Below, piece by piece: positions 21,575 to 33,953 of a stretch of DNA of 64,000 nt. The notes under the pieces are model-generated. The model made no database searches and had not been told where the DNA came from. It saw only the letters and a program-made list of their open reading frames with translations. Numbering within the stretch: the first letter of the stretch is position 1; every line of letters starts with the position of its first letter. Source of the stretch: Synaphobranchus kaupii (Eukaryota > Chordata > Actinopteri > Anguilliformes > Synaphobranchidae); the NCBI GenBank assembly GCA_029718625.1, contig CM056378.1, positions 58,427,027 to 58,491,026 on the forward strand, given 5' to 3'. The translations under genes were made by a program, and so were the position numbers.

Positions 21575-24292
21575 CCCTTTAAAGCCGGACCGTTCTAATT
21601 TCAGTACAATTGTTCTGATGGTTTGACGTATAATAGCTCTGCCGTCCAATCACTGATTTTCTTTTTGAAAACTGCTAGTTACAGATGACAAAATAAGCTA
21701 CAATTGCATATAATTGGTTCATGAGCTTAGTGGGCGGGGATTTATTTGTAGACCGCTAAATAAAACCGCATGTCAACCTCGTAAATCTCCATTTGCTTCA
21801 CTGCGGGCGGAGCGGACCACCTTGGACAGAAGACTATCGTCTGAAGACTTTACTGTGACTGAGGGAAATCCAGTAAACCCCCTGAGGTAAGAAATATTTA
21901 AGATAATAATTAACCATAGATATTACTTCAGAAACGATTTTATTTTGAATAAAATCCTGTTTTTGTACCGCAGACTTTCTCATATTTTCACTTGAAAGTC
22001 GCTAAGGTAGCTAACGTTCGGCTCTAGCTTCAAATGATGCCACTGTGTTGTTGTTCCCCCAGCTCGTTTCGAGATGAAATTGTGAAAAAGTCTGTCATAC
22101 AATGAATAAGTGAAGTGATAACGTTAGATGTGAATATTTTCCGTATCTTAGTGTAGACTTTGATAACTAAATAATAGCTAAATAAAGCTAAAACAAATAA
22201 CGTTAGTCTAACAGTGAGCAGTCATCGTCTCGCCGCGCGAACAGCCATTTTCTTTTCTGCGTTTTTGTTTTCGTAATTTGAAACGTTAGCTCTGCTGTCT
22301 GTCTTGCTAGCTTTATAAATGTTATACTCAACTATTAGTCTTATCAATAGCAAGTACTAACTAGCTAGTTTTTTAACATAACGTTATGTATAAATTTGAA
22401 GGTTGTTGTTGATCAGTCCTGTCAAAAATGAATGGAGTAGAGAACTAAACAGCAAACATTTCCTAACGTAACGTCAGCTTTCCGTTTTATTTTCTGACTC
22501 ACGTTTTTGACTTGAGCAAGATTAGCCTGTTTAGACAAATATGACAAAAAGACATCATTCAGTTGAGCCAATGTCACTGATGATTTAGGTCTGTTCATTC
22601 AAAACAATATCTTATATGAATGGACATTATGCTAAGTAGTCTAACATTGTGTTATTGTTGTGCTTTTTATCTAACGTTATTCTGGAGCATAAAGTGTTTT
22701 CTGTAAAATGTCATTCTCATTATACACCCCTTTAATGACTCAGAAATGGTTTTATATGTTATGGATTAATGAAATGGCAACTGATAATATATGTATCTAT
22801 TACAGCGATGGATGGACATTATGCTTGTGTCCAGAATAGCTATTTTATCTATTCCTGACATAAGCATAAAGCGTTTGCTGTAAGATGATGTTATTGCAAG
22901 CCCTTTAATTACTCAGAAATGGTTTTATATGATATGTTATGGATTAATAAAATGGTAAATGATTACATATTTATGTATTGCAGCAAAGGATGGACATTTA
23001 GCCATCTGATACAGTCCCCGAAGAGAAGGAAGGTGCTGAGGGTCATTGCAGAGCACGACACGGAGGACCATCAGGGCATGCACTTACTGTTATCTTCTTG
23101 ATTTTTTAATATATTGAAGGTATTTATGCTTGACCATAGATTTGTCTGCTGTATCTGTACTAATACATTAATGATTTTACTGTAAATAAATCCAATGCAT
23201 TAATTTTACGGGTATCTAAACTGATATTTGCCATGGGTTGTATCTTGTTTTTATTTGTTTTACAATGTTATCCATTTACTTAGTTCATCCATTCACTATG
23301 TTATAAATTTTTTTTAAATAAAGTGTGTGTTTCATTGAACACATAAATTGTATATTTCAGTGTATGTGTCTTTCAATTTAGCATTATATCAACAGATTCT
23401 CAACAGTGACCCATTAGGAGTATGGATAAGTGGTAATGTGAAATGTCAATGAAGCTAACATTCTACTAAAAAAATTTTTTTTTGCCTTTTCCTGTACATC
23501 ATTAAGATGTTATAACTTTTGAGCAGTAAATGATAAATCTCTTCTGATTTCTACTCTATATCACTTACAAAACAGTGAAGATACCACACAGTTTGTCTCC
23601 CTCGATCTTGAACATGAAATGTTTAAAAACCTAGGTTTCTCATGGTGAATAGCCATTTAGAAAGTTTTTTTATTATTATTTATTTTGTGATTTGTTTTAA
23701 TAATTGATGATATTGTGTTAAAGTAAGCATATTATTGTATATAAATGGAAAGCTCCAGTTATCCTGTTTAAAATGGTATATTATCTTTAGGGGTGTAACA
23801 TAATATGATCACACCACAAACAGTTTTGCATACACATGTCATATTTTCAATGAACCTAACATTCTAAAGCGTTTATTTTAGCCTTTTCTTACCCATCACT
23901 GAAGTGGTTATAACTTTTGAGTAGTAGAAGATAAATCTATTCTGATTCCTATTCTATATGACTCACACAATGGTGAAGATATCATACACTGTAAGTTTCC
24001 CCCTATCTTGAACATGAAATGGGTAAAATAGTAGGTTTCTCATTAGAAAATAGCCATTTAGAATGTTTTATAAATTTAGTTGGTAAATGTATTTCCATAA
24101 TTGATGATATTGCCATCAAGTAATCCTATTATTTCTTATATCAATTGAAAGCCCCAGTTATCCTATTTACAATGGTATATCAAGTTTAGGTATCTGATGT
24201 AATATGATCACACTACAAACATTTTTGCAACGCATATTAAGAAATAAAATGGAATAGAATGTTGACCCAATATTCGCTTAGGCTGGAAAGGG
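21575..24292 (+). mobile_element. TTAA-flanked piggyBac-like element nested in Tc1
   Basis: TTAA at 21571-21574 and 24293-24296 borders a 2.7-kb insert starting CCCTTTAAAGCCGGACC and ending GGCTGGAAAGGG. Excision restores the Tc1 sequence TTGTTGTTTAA/GCCATTTTGCC. A probable 5' non-coding exon ends at CTGAG/GTAAGA (21890). Two tandem ~165-bp units (about 22690-22815 and 22840-22995) each end in an acceptor-like AG before ATGGATGGACATT or AAGGATGGACATT. A ~400-bp segment is duplicated at 23470-23860 and 23870-24240. No transposase core was recognised. Confidence 0.65.
23470..24240 (+). repeat. Tandem duplication (~400-bp units) in the TTAA element
   Basis: Both units contain TTATAACTTTTGAG(C/T)AGTA, CTTGAACATGAAATG, TTCTCAT, AATAGCCATTTAGAA, CCAGTTATCCT and ATATGATCACAC in the same order. 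Divergence is substantial, so the duplication is old. Confidence 0.85.
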
Positions 24293-24296
24293 TTAA

Positions 24297-24341
24297 GCCA
24301 TTTTGCCACAACTTTGGAAGTATGCTTTGGGTCATTGTCAT
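24297..24341 (-). mobile_element. Tc1-like fragment, continuation of 21241-21574
   Basis: GCCATTTTGCCACAACTTTG then GAAGTATGCTTTGGGTCATT matches the next part of the same teleost Tc1 transposase. It stops abruptly at ~24341. Confidence 0.8.
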
Positions 24342-25496
24342 TGAACTGTTGTAAATTTAAACTTTGTTTTCGATTTTTACCCATTAATACGACACGAAAA
24401 TGTGAAATATTTTACACTGTCATAATTGATGTGGAAATATATACCTATCCTAATGGCCTACATTTCTTTCAACCAGATATTTTTGAAGACGTTTGATATG
24501 CCTTTCTAAACCCCACTTTGCTTAGTGAAAGTTGTTGCTCGTATTCATATGGGAGAGCAAAATTAATCAGGCTCATGTACGTAATTCATTGTGTCCTGAG
24601 AGTTACGTACACAAGATGCCGTCGGCAATCATGAAAAATAAATATATATCGGATCGATCTTTGTTTGTTTCTGTCATGCATAAGCCAAGTAAAAAAATAT
24701 ATGTGCCCAAATTCATACACACCACGATACTTTAAATCAAGGGGAATATATAGTGCTGACTTTCTTTCCGTGTCCCAATCGCTACGTACATAATCATGAA
24801 TCGTTTACCCACGTGTTTCATGGCTGGTGGATTGGTCAACCTAAAAAAAAAAAGAGCATTACTGTCTGGTACGAAACTACTAAGAATTGCTTTGTTTCAA
24901 TTGCTGCCGACGCTACAGGAGCCTGATAACCTTGCGTGTCCAAGCTTCCTCACGCGGTTACGTATCTAAGCCGTTCACGTTTTACCTCGCACCAGTTTAT
25001 AAAAATCGTCCAATTCAAAGCATTTACACAGCCATCGTGTTAAAATCGTGTCCGCATATTGAAAGGTAGGATTCTGCATGCAGAAACGAAACTAAAATGT
25101 ATCTTTTTGTGCATTGATTACGTACGTAACGGTGTCCTCTAATCAACCGGGTATTACACAGCCATAAATAGAGTAGAGCTTCAAAGTCCAGTTTAATTGT
25201 GGACCGCCTCGGATGGGGTATGTATCTACACTTTAATGAATTAGAAAAAATAAGTTACTTTTGCACTCACGTGTCATTCAGACACCATGTTACATAGCCT
25301 ACGTTAACACTACTGTAGTAAATTTTATATGATCTGAAAAGACTATTTCCGGTTATTGAACTATCTTCTTTCTTTTTGATAGAGTCAGAGAGTTGTCAAA
25401 CTTGTAAATAAATGTGTTTGCATTGGTTTTTGCAACAATTAATTTTTTTGGTGTCTATGTCACGTTTATGTGTCCCAGTATCATATTTCCACACAC
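24342..25496. other. No recognisable gene
   Basis: AT-rich, with no domain-bearing ORF, tRNA-like box or repeat edge that I can identify. Confidence 0.5.
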
Positions 25497-26103
25497 ACAT
25501 ATACAGTGCATCCGGAAAGTATTCACAGCGCTTCACTTTTTCCACATTTTGTTCTGTTACAGCCTTATTCCAAAATTGATTAAATTCATTTTTTCCCTCA
25601 AAATTCTACACACAACACCCCATAATGACAATGTGAAAAAAGTTTTTTTGAGATTTTTGCAAATTTATTAAAAATAAAAAAATAAAATTTCTAATTTACA
25701 TAAGTATTCATACCCGTTGCTTTAACGTATTTTTAAAGTATCATATTTCATATTTGGTCGCATATCCTTTACATGCTGTTACTTCCTGAAGTCTGTGACC
25801 ATCAACATCAAAAAACTGTCGATATCTTATTTTCAGGTACTGTTACAAGCGATACTATAACCTCTCTGCATTTGAATGGATCTCTATGGAAATTTGGGGG
25901 TGAGACTAGATTCAGCTGTAAATTACACTGGTACAGTATGGAACACATGACTGGCTAAATGGCTGTAAGTTATCAAGGGTCTGAGCTATCAAACGAGCCC
26001 CAAACCATCACTCTGTTGCCAGATATGGAGTAGATGTGGATGGATCACTGCAAGGGTTATTTCTCCGGACTCATTTTCCTATAGAACTCTATGGGGAAAA
26101 AAG
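25497..26103 (+). repeat. Composite dispersed repeat with Tc1/mariner-type terminus, copy 2
   Basis: Begins TATACAGTGCATCCGGAAAG and is the inverse of 11985-12569 over ~590 bp. It comprises a mariner-type end (to ~25690) and an adjoining block (~25770-26100) that recurs twice more just downstream. Confidence 0.85.
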
Positions 26104-26655
26104 TCAGGAGAAACAACCCTTAAAGTGATCCATCCTTTGCATGCCATGAATTCCTGATGTCTGTGACCCAACAACATCAAAAGACTCTTGTTGTCTTCTT
26201 TTCTGGTACTCTTACAAGCGATAACATAACGTCTCTACACTTGAATGGATCTCTATGGGAATTGAGGGGTGGGACTAGATTTAGCTGTAAATTACACTGG
26301 CACAGTATGGAACACATGGTTGGCTAAATGGCTCTAACTCATCAAGGGAATGACGTATCAAACAAGCCTTAAACCATCACTCTGCTACCAGAAATACAGT
26401 AGATATGGATGGATATCTTGGATAACTTGAAGGGTTTCTTCTCCTGACTTAAGTGATCCATCTATATTTACTGCATATCTGGCAGCAGAGTGATGGTTTG
26501 AGGCTGATTTGATACCTCTGACCCTTGATGACTTACAGCCATTTTACCAACCATGTATTCCATACTGTTCCAGCATAATTTACAGCTTAATCTAGTCCCA
26601 CCCCCCAATTTCCATAGAGGTCCATTCAAATGCAGAGACGTTATAGTAGATTTAT
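26104..26655. repeat. Two further copies of the repeat block, one inverted
   Basis: 26160-26455 repeats the block of 25793-26090 in direct orientation (TACAAGCGATA, TGTAAATTACACTGGCACAG, ACCATCACTCTGC). 26455-26650 carries the same block inverted (GCAGAGTGATGGTTTGAGG, CCAATTTCCATAGAGG). The second and third copies therefore form a hairpin centred near 26455. Confidence 0.8.
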
Positions 26656-26899
26656 AGTAGGATGGCATGGTATATGACACAATAATTTCACGTTTATTTT
26701 GCATTTCAGTGAGCAGGGCTTTTCACAACTTCTTTGGCATACGATCAGGCTATTGTTGGGTTTTATCTTCTTCATCTTTTTGCTATGACGGAATTCAAAT
26801 TTTATATGATGAATAAATATATTTATGAACTCACACATAGACGCTATTGTCCACTGTCACACATGGGTAGGTATAGTTGCAGGCAAGACTGGGTGGGGG
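26656..26899. other. Short unclassified spacer
   Basis: No recognisable feature. Confidence 0.4.
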
Positions 26900-28530
26900 C
26901 AGGGGCGTCACCAGAGATATATGTTTAGGGGGGCTAAGCCTCCACTAGGGGGGTCTGGGGGCATGCACCCCCAGGAGAATAGTTTCTTTAAATTGCTTTG
27001 ATATATAGCAATACGGTTGGGCTGATGTACAATACCCTACCATCGTTTATCAACTAAAATTTATCGGCATCGGCAATGGTTGACGCATTGTGATGTCAAA
27101 GACTATTCTTTTGAGATAGTCTTTAAAGGATTCAACTACCGTTGAATCCTTTAAACTAAACTCCTCATCACCTCTTCAAAGTCAGACATATGTCTTTCAA
27201 ACGTGGCCATTGCAACTTGTTGCTCTTCTTTGTTGTTGTAGTCGACCAGTGCCGGCACTACATTCGTAGGTAACGTAAAGTATCACTCAGCCGCCATATA
27301 TAGGAGAATATAGGTCAGCACAAAGTAAAGGATTCAACGATAGTTTGACTTCAAAAATTATGGTATAAACACTCAAATTAACCCCGATAGACTGTCGTCA
27401 TTTTTTGTTTGCTTTGGGTGCACTGTGGAGTGTTTAAGTGCATTTGGTAGTGGATGCTACCGGTTACCATAGAGTTGCGCTAGCATTAGCAATGTGTGTA
27501 TGTCCACAAGAAGGACAGCATGGAATCAGCTGAAAATGGTCTCCATCAATCAACAACATCATGGGTAAGTCGTAAATGAGACATTATGTCCAAAATTCCG
27601 AACTAACCCTTTAACATTCAACTCGAATCCACCCTGTGGACTAGTAACGTTAACGTAACATATGCTAGTCTATCAATAGCATACAGGAGATCTTCCTGAT
27701 CTAGAGTAATACGTGAGCAAAATATCTTTATAAACATTAAATGAGTTTGTTTTTATAATGCTGATTTTGATAGGGCATACTGGTAGTGGCCATCTCAATG
27801 AATTAAATCTCTGGCAGCTAGATTTCGCGTTGTTCCTGCAGCTAGCTAGCTGTGCCGAATTAGTGTCTCTCTCTCTCTTTAAAAAAAAAAAATTTTTGTC
27901 CCGAATCCGAATATTAACAACAACTTCCGTAAAAAAAAAATCTGTTCAAACGCATTATTCGTACTTTCCAGAATAGGGTATTCGGCTCCGGATACACCCC
28001 TATCCCATAGGCTATAATGAACAAACTCCTGCCTTTTTCTAAGTAAGGGGTTTACGGTCATATTTTCAACCCAGTTATACCCATAATACATACAATATAT
28101 ATAAGAATAATAACCAAAGCATAATTTTACTTGATACAAACAACGTTATAGTCGAGTTGTTTTACACATCGTAGACTCTAGCAGGTCAACATATGACTCT
28201 AAATAGTGGAAAGTGTAGGCTACAATTGATAAGCAGTTTGAACTTACTTATTTTTTCTACATGGTATGGATCCAGCCTAGCAGCAGCACTATGGAGCAAA
28301 CGCTTTCGTAATTCTCTCACCAATGGCTGCACTAGATTAAGCCTCACCAGGGTCCGAGCGCCAGACTTTTCTGTGTGCATTATGATTCTGGAGTGTCGAT
28401 GGCGCATTTTGTCAAATCAATCTGAAAAAAATGTAAAGATTAAAACTAGTGGCTTAAGAAATATTCAAGGGGGCTACAGTAAATTTTAGGGGGGCAAAAG
28501 CCCCCTAAAATAGGCCTGGTGACGCCACTG
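26900..28530. mobile_element. hAT-like non-autonomous element
   Basis: Left end CAGGGGCGTCACCAG and right end CTGGTGACGCCACTG are a 15-bp terminal inverted repeat with one mismatch. The flanks (GGTGGGGG and GTGGGGGG) are consistent with an 8-bp duplication blurred by G runs. CAGGG-type ends and 8-bp duplication point to hAT. No transposase is visible. Position 27600-27616 (CGAACTAACCCTTTAA) resembles a TTAA-type terminus, so another small element may be nested inside. Confidence 0.65.
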
Positions 28531-29549
28531 GTGGGGGGGTTGCTTATTAAATGGACTCGCTACGGAAAAATAGTGACACTTACACTGCATTCTTACATCC
28601 AGCAACTTGGCCACCCAGTTGCCAAAAGTCCATTAATTTTCTATGAAGCTGAGCGACAGTCAGTGACCTGAGCAACAAAAATCGGACGATAAATGTTGCC
28701 CGCATTTTAACTTTTCGCGGCCATCGTCCATAACAGCCAGTTCCGCGCTTCCGATATCTCCAACCGATATGATACCATTTAGTGAATAATTGTTCCGCCC
28801 CGCTTCAATGCAGCAATGGACGATTATCTAATAATTATGGTCCAAGCCTACCCTGTCCTGTTCAACCATAAAAAAGATGTTTTAGTTTTATACACTACTA
28901 GATATATTGCATTTGTCTGTCTGTCTACCTATCTATAACATTATCTATCTAGGGAGAAGGATAGAGATTGCTAGCTGGCTAGCTAGCTAGCAAGGGAGAA
29001 AGACAGATATATTGCTTGCTAGCTAGCTAGAACAAATAATAATTATCAGTGTCATGACATAACTATAAAGAATAGGCTATATGGCAAATACGTCTTTGAT
29101 ATATTGTGCATTGCCATTGTTTCCACAGATAGTTCTGTGGTTGTTTCTCTTCATAAAAAAATTGTAGCTGCACGAGCACAAGGGGAAGCTCTTACCCCGC
29201 CATCAGCGTTAGTGGAGTTGAGCGACACAGCAACTGTCATTCGGCATTAGAAACTCCGTATTTTGCAGAGTTGTCATGAATCGTGTACTAATAAAGATAA
29301 AACACGGAGTTTGAGGTTTCCATTTATAGTTTGGCTGCAGGAGCAACAAATGTCTCAGTTGAGCAAAATCTTGGTACCGGCGTCCTGGTCACTAGGCATC
29401 TGCACAAAGGGGTTAACTGCACTTTTTAAGCCCTGCTTCATATGCAAAATGCTATTAGTACGCAGTCCCATTAGCTGTAGCCATAGTAAATAAGATGTTA
29501 ATTTCATGCATATTCCATATGCAACATAATATCTTTTTCAAGTCACTGT
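28531..29549. other. No recognisable gene; GCTAGCTAG-rich tract
   Basis: Contains CTGTCTGTCTACCTATCTA at 28916 and clustered GCTAGCTAGCTAG at 28970-29030. Confidence 0.5.
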
Positions 29550-30184
29550 TGTAGGATATCTAATATTTAGATATAAGTAAACTACCCGGCTCCTCCATCT
29601 CTAGCTCTCCCCCCTCTCCTTCTGTCTCTCTCTCACTCAGTCACCCCCCACAAACATCAAAGATAAGCCAGTCTTTGTCATAAATGGCCCCCCCCTTTCT
29701 CACACATTAATCCAATCAGTGCAGGGATGCCCTTCCTTTATCGGGCTCTCTCTCTCTTTACTGGTATATTCAAATGAATGTCTGGTTTAATGTCTTCCTT
29801 TTTGTAATTTATAAGTAGTCAGCCTACATTCATTAGTGAATGTATGATTTTAAGTCATTATTCTAATTGACTGTTTTTCATTTAATAAAATTATTTAATC
29901 CTAAAACCTGTAGACCTTGTATTGGCTTGTTGATTCCACCAGGTTACTGTTTGACTTAACTATCAAAGAATTCGGCAATTTAGTTGATGATTGTCATTTT
30001 TAATAATAATTATTAAGTTAAATAACGTAAAATTTATTTTGAATGTAGGTTAAGTGAGGGGTTCCAGCACGCAATATCGCTTGTGTTCAGTATTCAGAGT
30101 GCCAAACGTTTTAACAAGGGCATTGACTGTTGGAACTGTTGGATTCAGAAAATACACATTTAACTAATCCTCACTTCCCTGACA
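29550..30184 (+). repeat. 5' LTR (635 bp)
   Basis: Matches the 3' LTR except for ~200 bp after GTCTTTGTCATAAAT that the 3' LTR lacks. A palindromic GATATCTAATATTTAGATAT lies near its start. Confidence 0.8.
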
Positions 30185-30333
30185 TAATTGGAGAACCCAC
30201 GAGATAGGTTGTCCTATAGTATACTAAACTGTACTATTGAGTAAACTGCGATAAACCCTGAGACAAGTTCAAAACTTTTTCTAATTGACTGGTCTTAGAT
30301 TGATTGATTTTATTTTTTAAAATAGTAATAATT

Positions 30334-31322
30334 ATGGTGGCATACCAGCCAAAGAGAGAGGTGCCTCATTTACCCTCCACTGCTGACCTACCAGCATTCC
30401 CTGGCCAGTCAAGGTTGGATCAGCAGTGGTACCTCATGATCTCGGAAAGGAAATACTTGATAACCCAGTGCCCAAAATTGGCTGAACAGCTGAATGCAAT
30501 GGACCAGCTTAAGGAAGAGGCACTTTACAACCTGCGGACTGAGTATTTGATTTCTCCAGATAGTGATGAAACCAAGCACAGGTTTGTCCAATGGATAAGG
30601 TCATACCTAGAGAAAAGACAGCATTTTCTCTACCTTTGTCGGTCAAAGCAGGCATGGGATGAGGTAAACCAGATACTGCAGGCACAGCAGCCCAGCCTGG
30701 TGAGGAGACCGTCAAACCCCTGGAGGCAAAACCTGCTACTGCAGACACAGCAGCCCAGCCTGGTGAGGAGAACGTTGAACCGGCTTCTATAGGCCCATCA
30801 GCCCTGCCAGGTGGAGAGGTCTACGCACCCCAGCAAGTGGAGTCAGCCCCCACAGACCAGTCCATCCAGGCCGAGGACCCCACCCCACCCCTTGTGGACT
30901 TCTCTTCCCCTCCTGCTGAATCCAGGAAACCTCTGTCTGCTGCACAGGCAGAAGGGGTGTGCTCTGTGGACTCTCCCACTTCCACAGTTCCTGTGACGGT
31001 GGTGATAGGGGGGCCTCCGCGAAAGCCTCGCTCCCCTATTAGAGCTGCAAAGAGACCCCGGGGGAAATGGAGCAGGAAGCCAACCTCCAGTCGTTTTACG
31101 ACCCCTCTGGCCTTCAAAGTCATCGCCAGAGTGTTATCTCGCACTCCAAAGCAAGATGGAAGCAGCCAAGTTGGAACAGCTACTTCCCACACCATTATCT
31201 CTCCACCCCCAAGCCACACCTGCAAACTTTGCACAGTGTCATTCAGGGAAAGTGCAAGTGCCCCTTTCCGACGTCAGAAGTGTTTGAAGAGCAGTGATGG
31301 ACTGGAGGCCTACGGGCGATGA
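30334..31322 (+). pseudogene. gag-like ORF of the LTR element, one frameshift
   Basis: The ORF opens MVAYQPKREVPHLP at 30334 (chosen because it follows a non-coding leader 150 bp after the LTR) and stays open to 30792. The coding signal, however, moves to another frame near 30680, where Pro/Ala/Glu-rich sequence with a repeated TAAQPGEE motif continues to the stop at 31322. Together they would make roughly 330 residues: a Glu/Lys-rich, probably helical N-terminal part with YLEKRQHFLYLC near residue 95, and a Pro/Ser-rich, basic C-terminal part. No zinc knuckle, protease or polymerase motif is visible. The gag call rests on position only; I do not recognise a family. Confidence 0.45.
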
Positions 31323-31534
31323 TCAGCCCAGCTGTCCAGAGAGGGATCCTAAGCCAAAACTGGTATAGACCCCTGGACAGAGATGAGATGGGTGTGGTTA
31401 AGGGGCATCCACGTGCGTAAGAAGCAAGATGACAGGATGCCTGCTGTCATTCCGGTTTGCTGAACGCTATGGCCCTCCGCTGCCAAAGGACTGGCAGTAA
31501 CCACACTGGGGTTCTAGGAGGTAAAACCCCCCTC

Positions 31535-33410
31535 CCCACATACCTACCACCACCTTTTAACATAAGACTTTTAACATGGCCATGTTTTTCTAGAGTGTAG
31601 GTGCCCCCTCCAATGCTGTTCCTGGACACTTATGGACAAGACCGCCCTATTCATGTGGTTATTTGGACTGGCAATCCCATGGACGGTAAATCCTGTCCAT
31701 AAGGTTCCCCTGAATTGACTAAGTGCTTATAGCATGCAGTGTTCTCCTCTTCACATGTTGCTGTGAGTGATAAGGCCTGAAGGACCCCCAGAGGCACAAG
31801 TGCAAATGGACCCAAACCCTGCCGCGGGAAGCTAATCTAAGTGACTGCCGTCAGCAGTCCACCCAACTGGACCCAAGCTCAAGGAGCCAAAATGGATTCC
31901 GACAGGTGTTTCCCTGCCCGTCAGAAGAGAGCTCCTGACCGCACTTTGTCACCTGTGGATCGTCCAGCTGCCTGTCACAGGAGACAGAGCCCTTGCATGC
32001 TGTGCAGAACTGGTAGAGACACTGTTGGGATTAGGTTGCCTTTCACTCACGCAGTTACAACATTAATGGGAAAAAGCACTGCATGTTACCTAAGGAAGTC
32101 CAGGGAACCTCTTCCCTTGCCAGTCCAGATACCCTGACACTGGAGAAGGAAGAGACTGAACCAGGGTGCCATGACAGCAGTGACACAAAAGATGTCTTCG
32201 CACCACACCGGATCATTGTGAGACATACGTCAGTGTGTCCATATATCTGCTGGACAGCAGATCACAATGGGACTATTAAACTGGACATGGACTAATTGTT
32301 TTAAAGATGGTTAGTGAACCATTTGAACAGTTGTTTTCATGCGGCTATCATTGTACAATGATATATACGATGTCCAAATGTGTGGGTTTTATGACGATGT
32401 AACGATAGGCCCTTAGCAGCTGCATGCACCTATCGTTCCAAGAGAGGGAATGACGGGATGTTGTCTAATGTCTTTTGCTCTCTCTGTTTCTCTCTCTCCC
32501 AGTTGGCCTCTCTCTGCCCCCCCCCCCCACACATCCCTACCACCGTCTTTTAACCTAATACCATGTGTTTTTAAGGCCCTTTTCTAGAGTGTAGGTACCC
32601 CCTCCAATGCTGTTCCTGGACACTTATGGACAAGTCTGCCCTATTCATTTGATTATTTGGACTGGCAATCCCGTGGATGGTAAACCCTGTTCGTAAGGTT
32701 CCCCTGAATGGACTGACAGCGCTCATAACATGCAGTGCTATCATTGTTCCCCTCTTCACATGTTGCTGTGAGTGATAAGGCCTAAGCCCTCAACTCCCAC
32801 AGTCTTCTCCTGCCATTCCCTGAAGGACACCCACAGACACAAGTGCAAACAACTGCAACCGGTCCCACACCCTGCCACGGGAATCTTGCCTAAGCAACTG
32901 CCGTCAGCAGTCCACCCAACTGGACCCAAGCTAAAGGAGCCAAAATGGATTCCAACAGGGAAAGAGGCGCTCCCCCACCCGTCAGAAGAGAGGTCCTGAC
33001 CGCACTTTGCCACCTGTGGATCGTCCAGCTTTGTGTCACAGGAGACAGAGCCCCCGCACGCCGTGCAGAACTGGTAGACACTGTTGGGAGTAGGCTGCCT
33101 TTCACTCACGCAATTGCAACATGAATGGGAAAAAGCACTGCATGTTACCCAAAGTCCAGGGAACCTCTTGTCCCTTGCCAGTCTAGATACCCTGACACTG
33201 GAGAAGGAAGAGACTGAACCAAGGTGTCATAACAGCAGCGACACAAAAGAGTGTCTAATGGAGACATGTCTCCGCACCACACCGGATCATTGTGGGACAT
33301 ACGTCAGTGTGTCCATATATCTGCTGGCCAGCAGATCACGATGGGACTATTAAACTGGGTATGGACTAATTGTTTTAAAGATGGTTCGTGAACCATTTGG
33401 GCAGTTGTTT
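31535..33410 (+). repeat. Large tandem duplication inside the LTR element
   Basis: Unit A (~31535-32345) and unit B (~32535-33410) share long blocks in order: CCTCCAATGCTGTTCCTGGA, CACATGTTGCTGTGAGTGAT, CAGTCCACCCAACTGGACCC, GGAAAAAGCACTGCATGTTA, CACACCGGATCATTGTG. Each unit is followed by a small hairpin ending GCATGCACCTAT and by an AAGAGAGGGAATG purine tract (32440 and 33508), so the primer tract was duplicated too. Confidence 0.9.
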
Positions 33411-33518
33411 TTGTTGTTAGCAGGTAACTGCATCTTAAATGTGTAATGTGATTCCTATTTGGTGATGTAAGAATAGGTTTTTAGCGGGTGCATGCACCTA
33501 TTCTTACAAGAGAGGGAA

Positions 33519-33953
33519 TGTAGGATATCTAATATTTAGATATAAGTAAACTACCCGGCTCCTCCATCTCTTGCTCTCCCCCCCTCCTTCTGTCTCTCTC
33601 TTACTAACTCACCCCCACAAACAACAAAGATAAGCCAGTCTTTGTCATAAATAATTTAATCCTAAAACCTGATTTATGCCTTGTTTTGGCTTGTTGGTTG
33701 ATTCCACCAGGTTACTGTTCGACTTAACTATCAAAGAATTTGGTGATTTAATTGATGACTGTCATTTTTAATAATAATTATTAAATGAAATAACGTAAAA
33801 CTTATTTTGAATGGAGGTTAAGTGAGGGGTCCTAGCACGCAATATCGCTTGTATTCAGTATTCAGAGTGCCGAACGTTTTAACAAGGGCATTGACTGTTG
33901 GAACTGCTGGATTCAGAAAATACACATTTTACCTAATCCTCACTTACTCGACA
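33519..33953 (+). repeat. 3' LTR (435 bp, internally deleted)
   Basis: Begins TGTAGGATATC right after the purine tract and ends CTTACTCGACA. It lacks ~200 bp present in the 5' LTR. Other differences between the LTRs show an old insertion. Confidence 0.8.

Larger units (their letters stand above)
29550..33953 (+). mobile_element. Non-autonomous LTR retrotransposon
   Basis: Direct repeats start TGTAGGATATCTAATATTTA at 29550 and 33519 and end GACA at 30184 and 33953. A purine tract, AAGAGAGGGAA, sits immediately before the 3' LTR (33508-33518), as a plus-strand primer site should. TGGAGAACCCACGAGA just after the 5' LTR is a plausible primer-binding site. The interior has one gag-like coding region and a ~1-kb duplication but no protease, reverse transcriptase or integrase, so mobilisation would need proteins from another element. 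CACTG occurs at both outer edges but is offset by one or two bases, so the target duplication is unproven. Confidence 0.75.
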
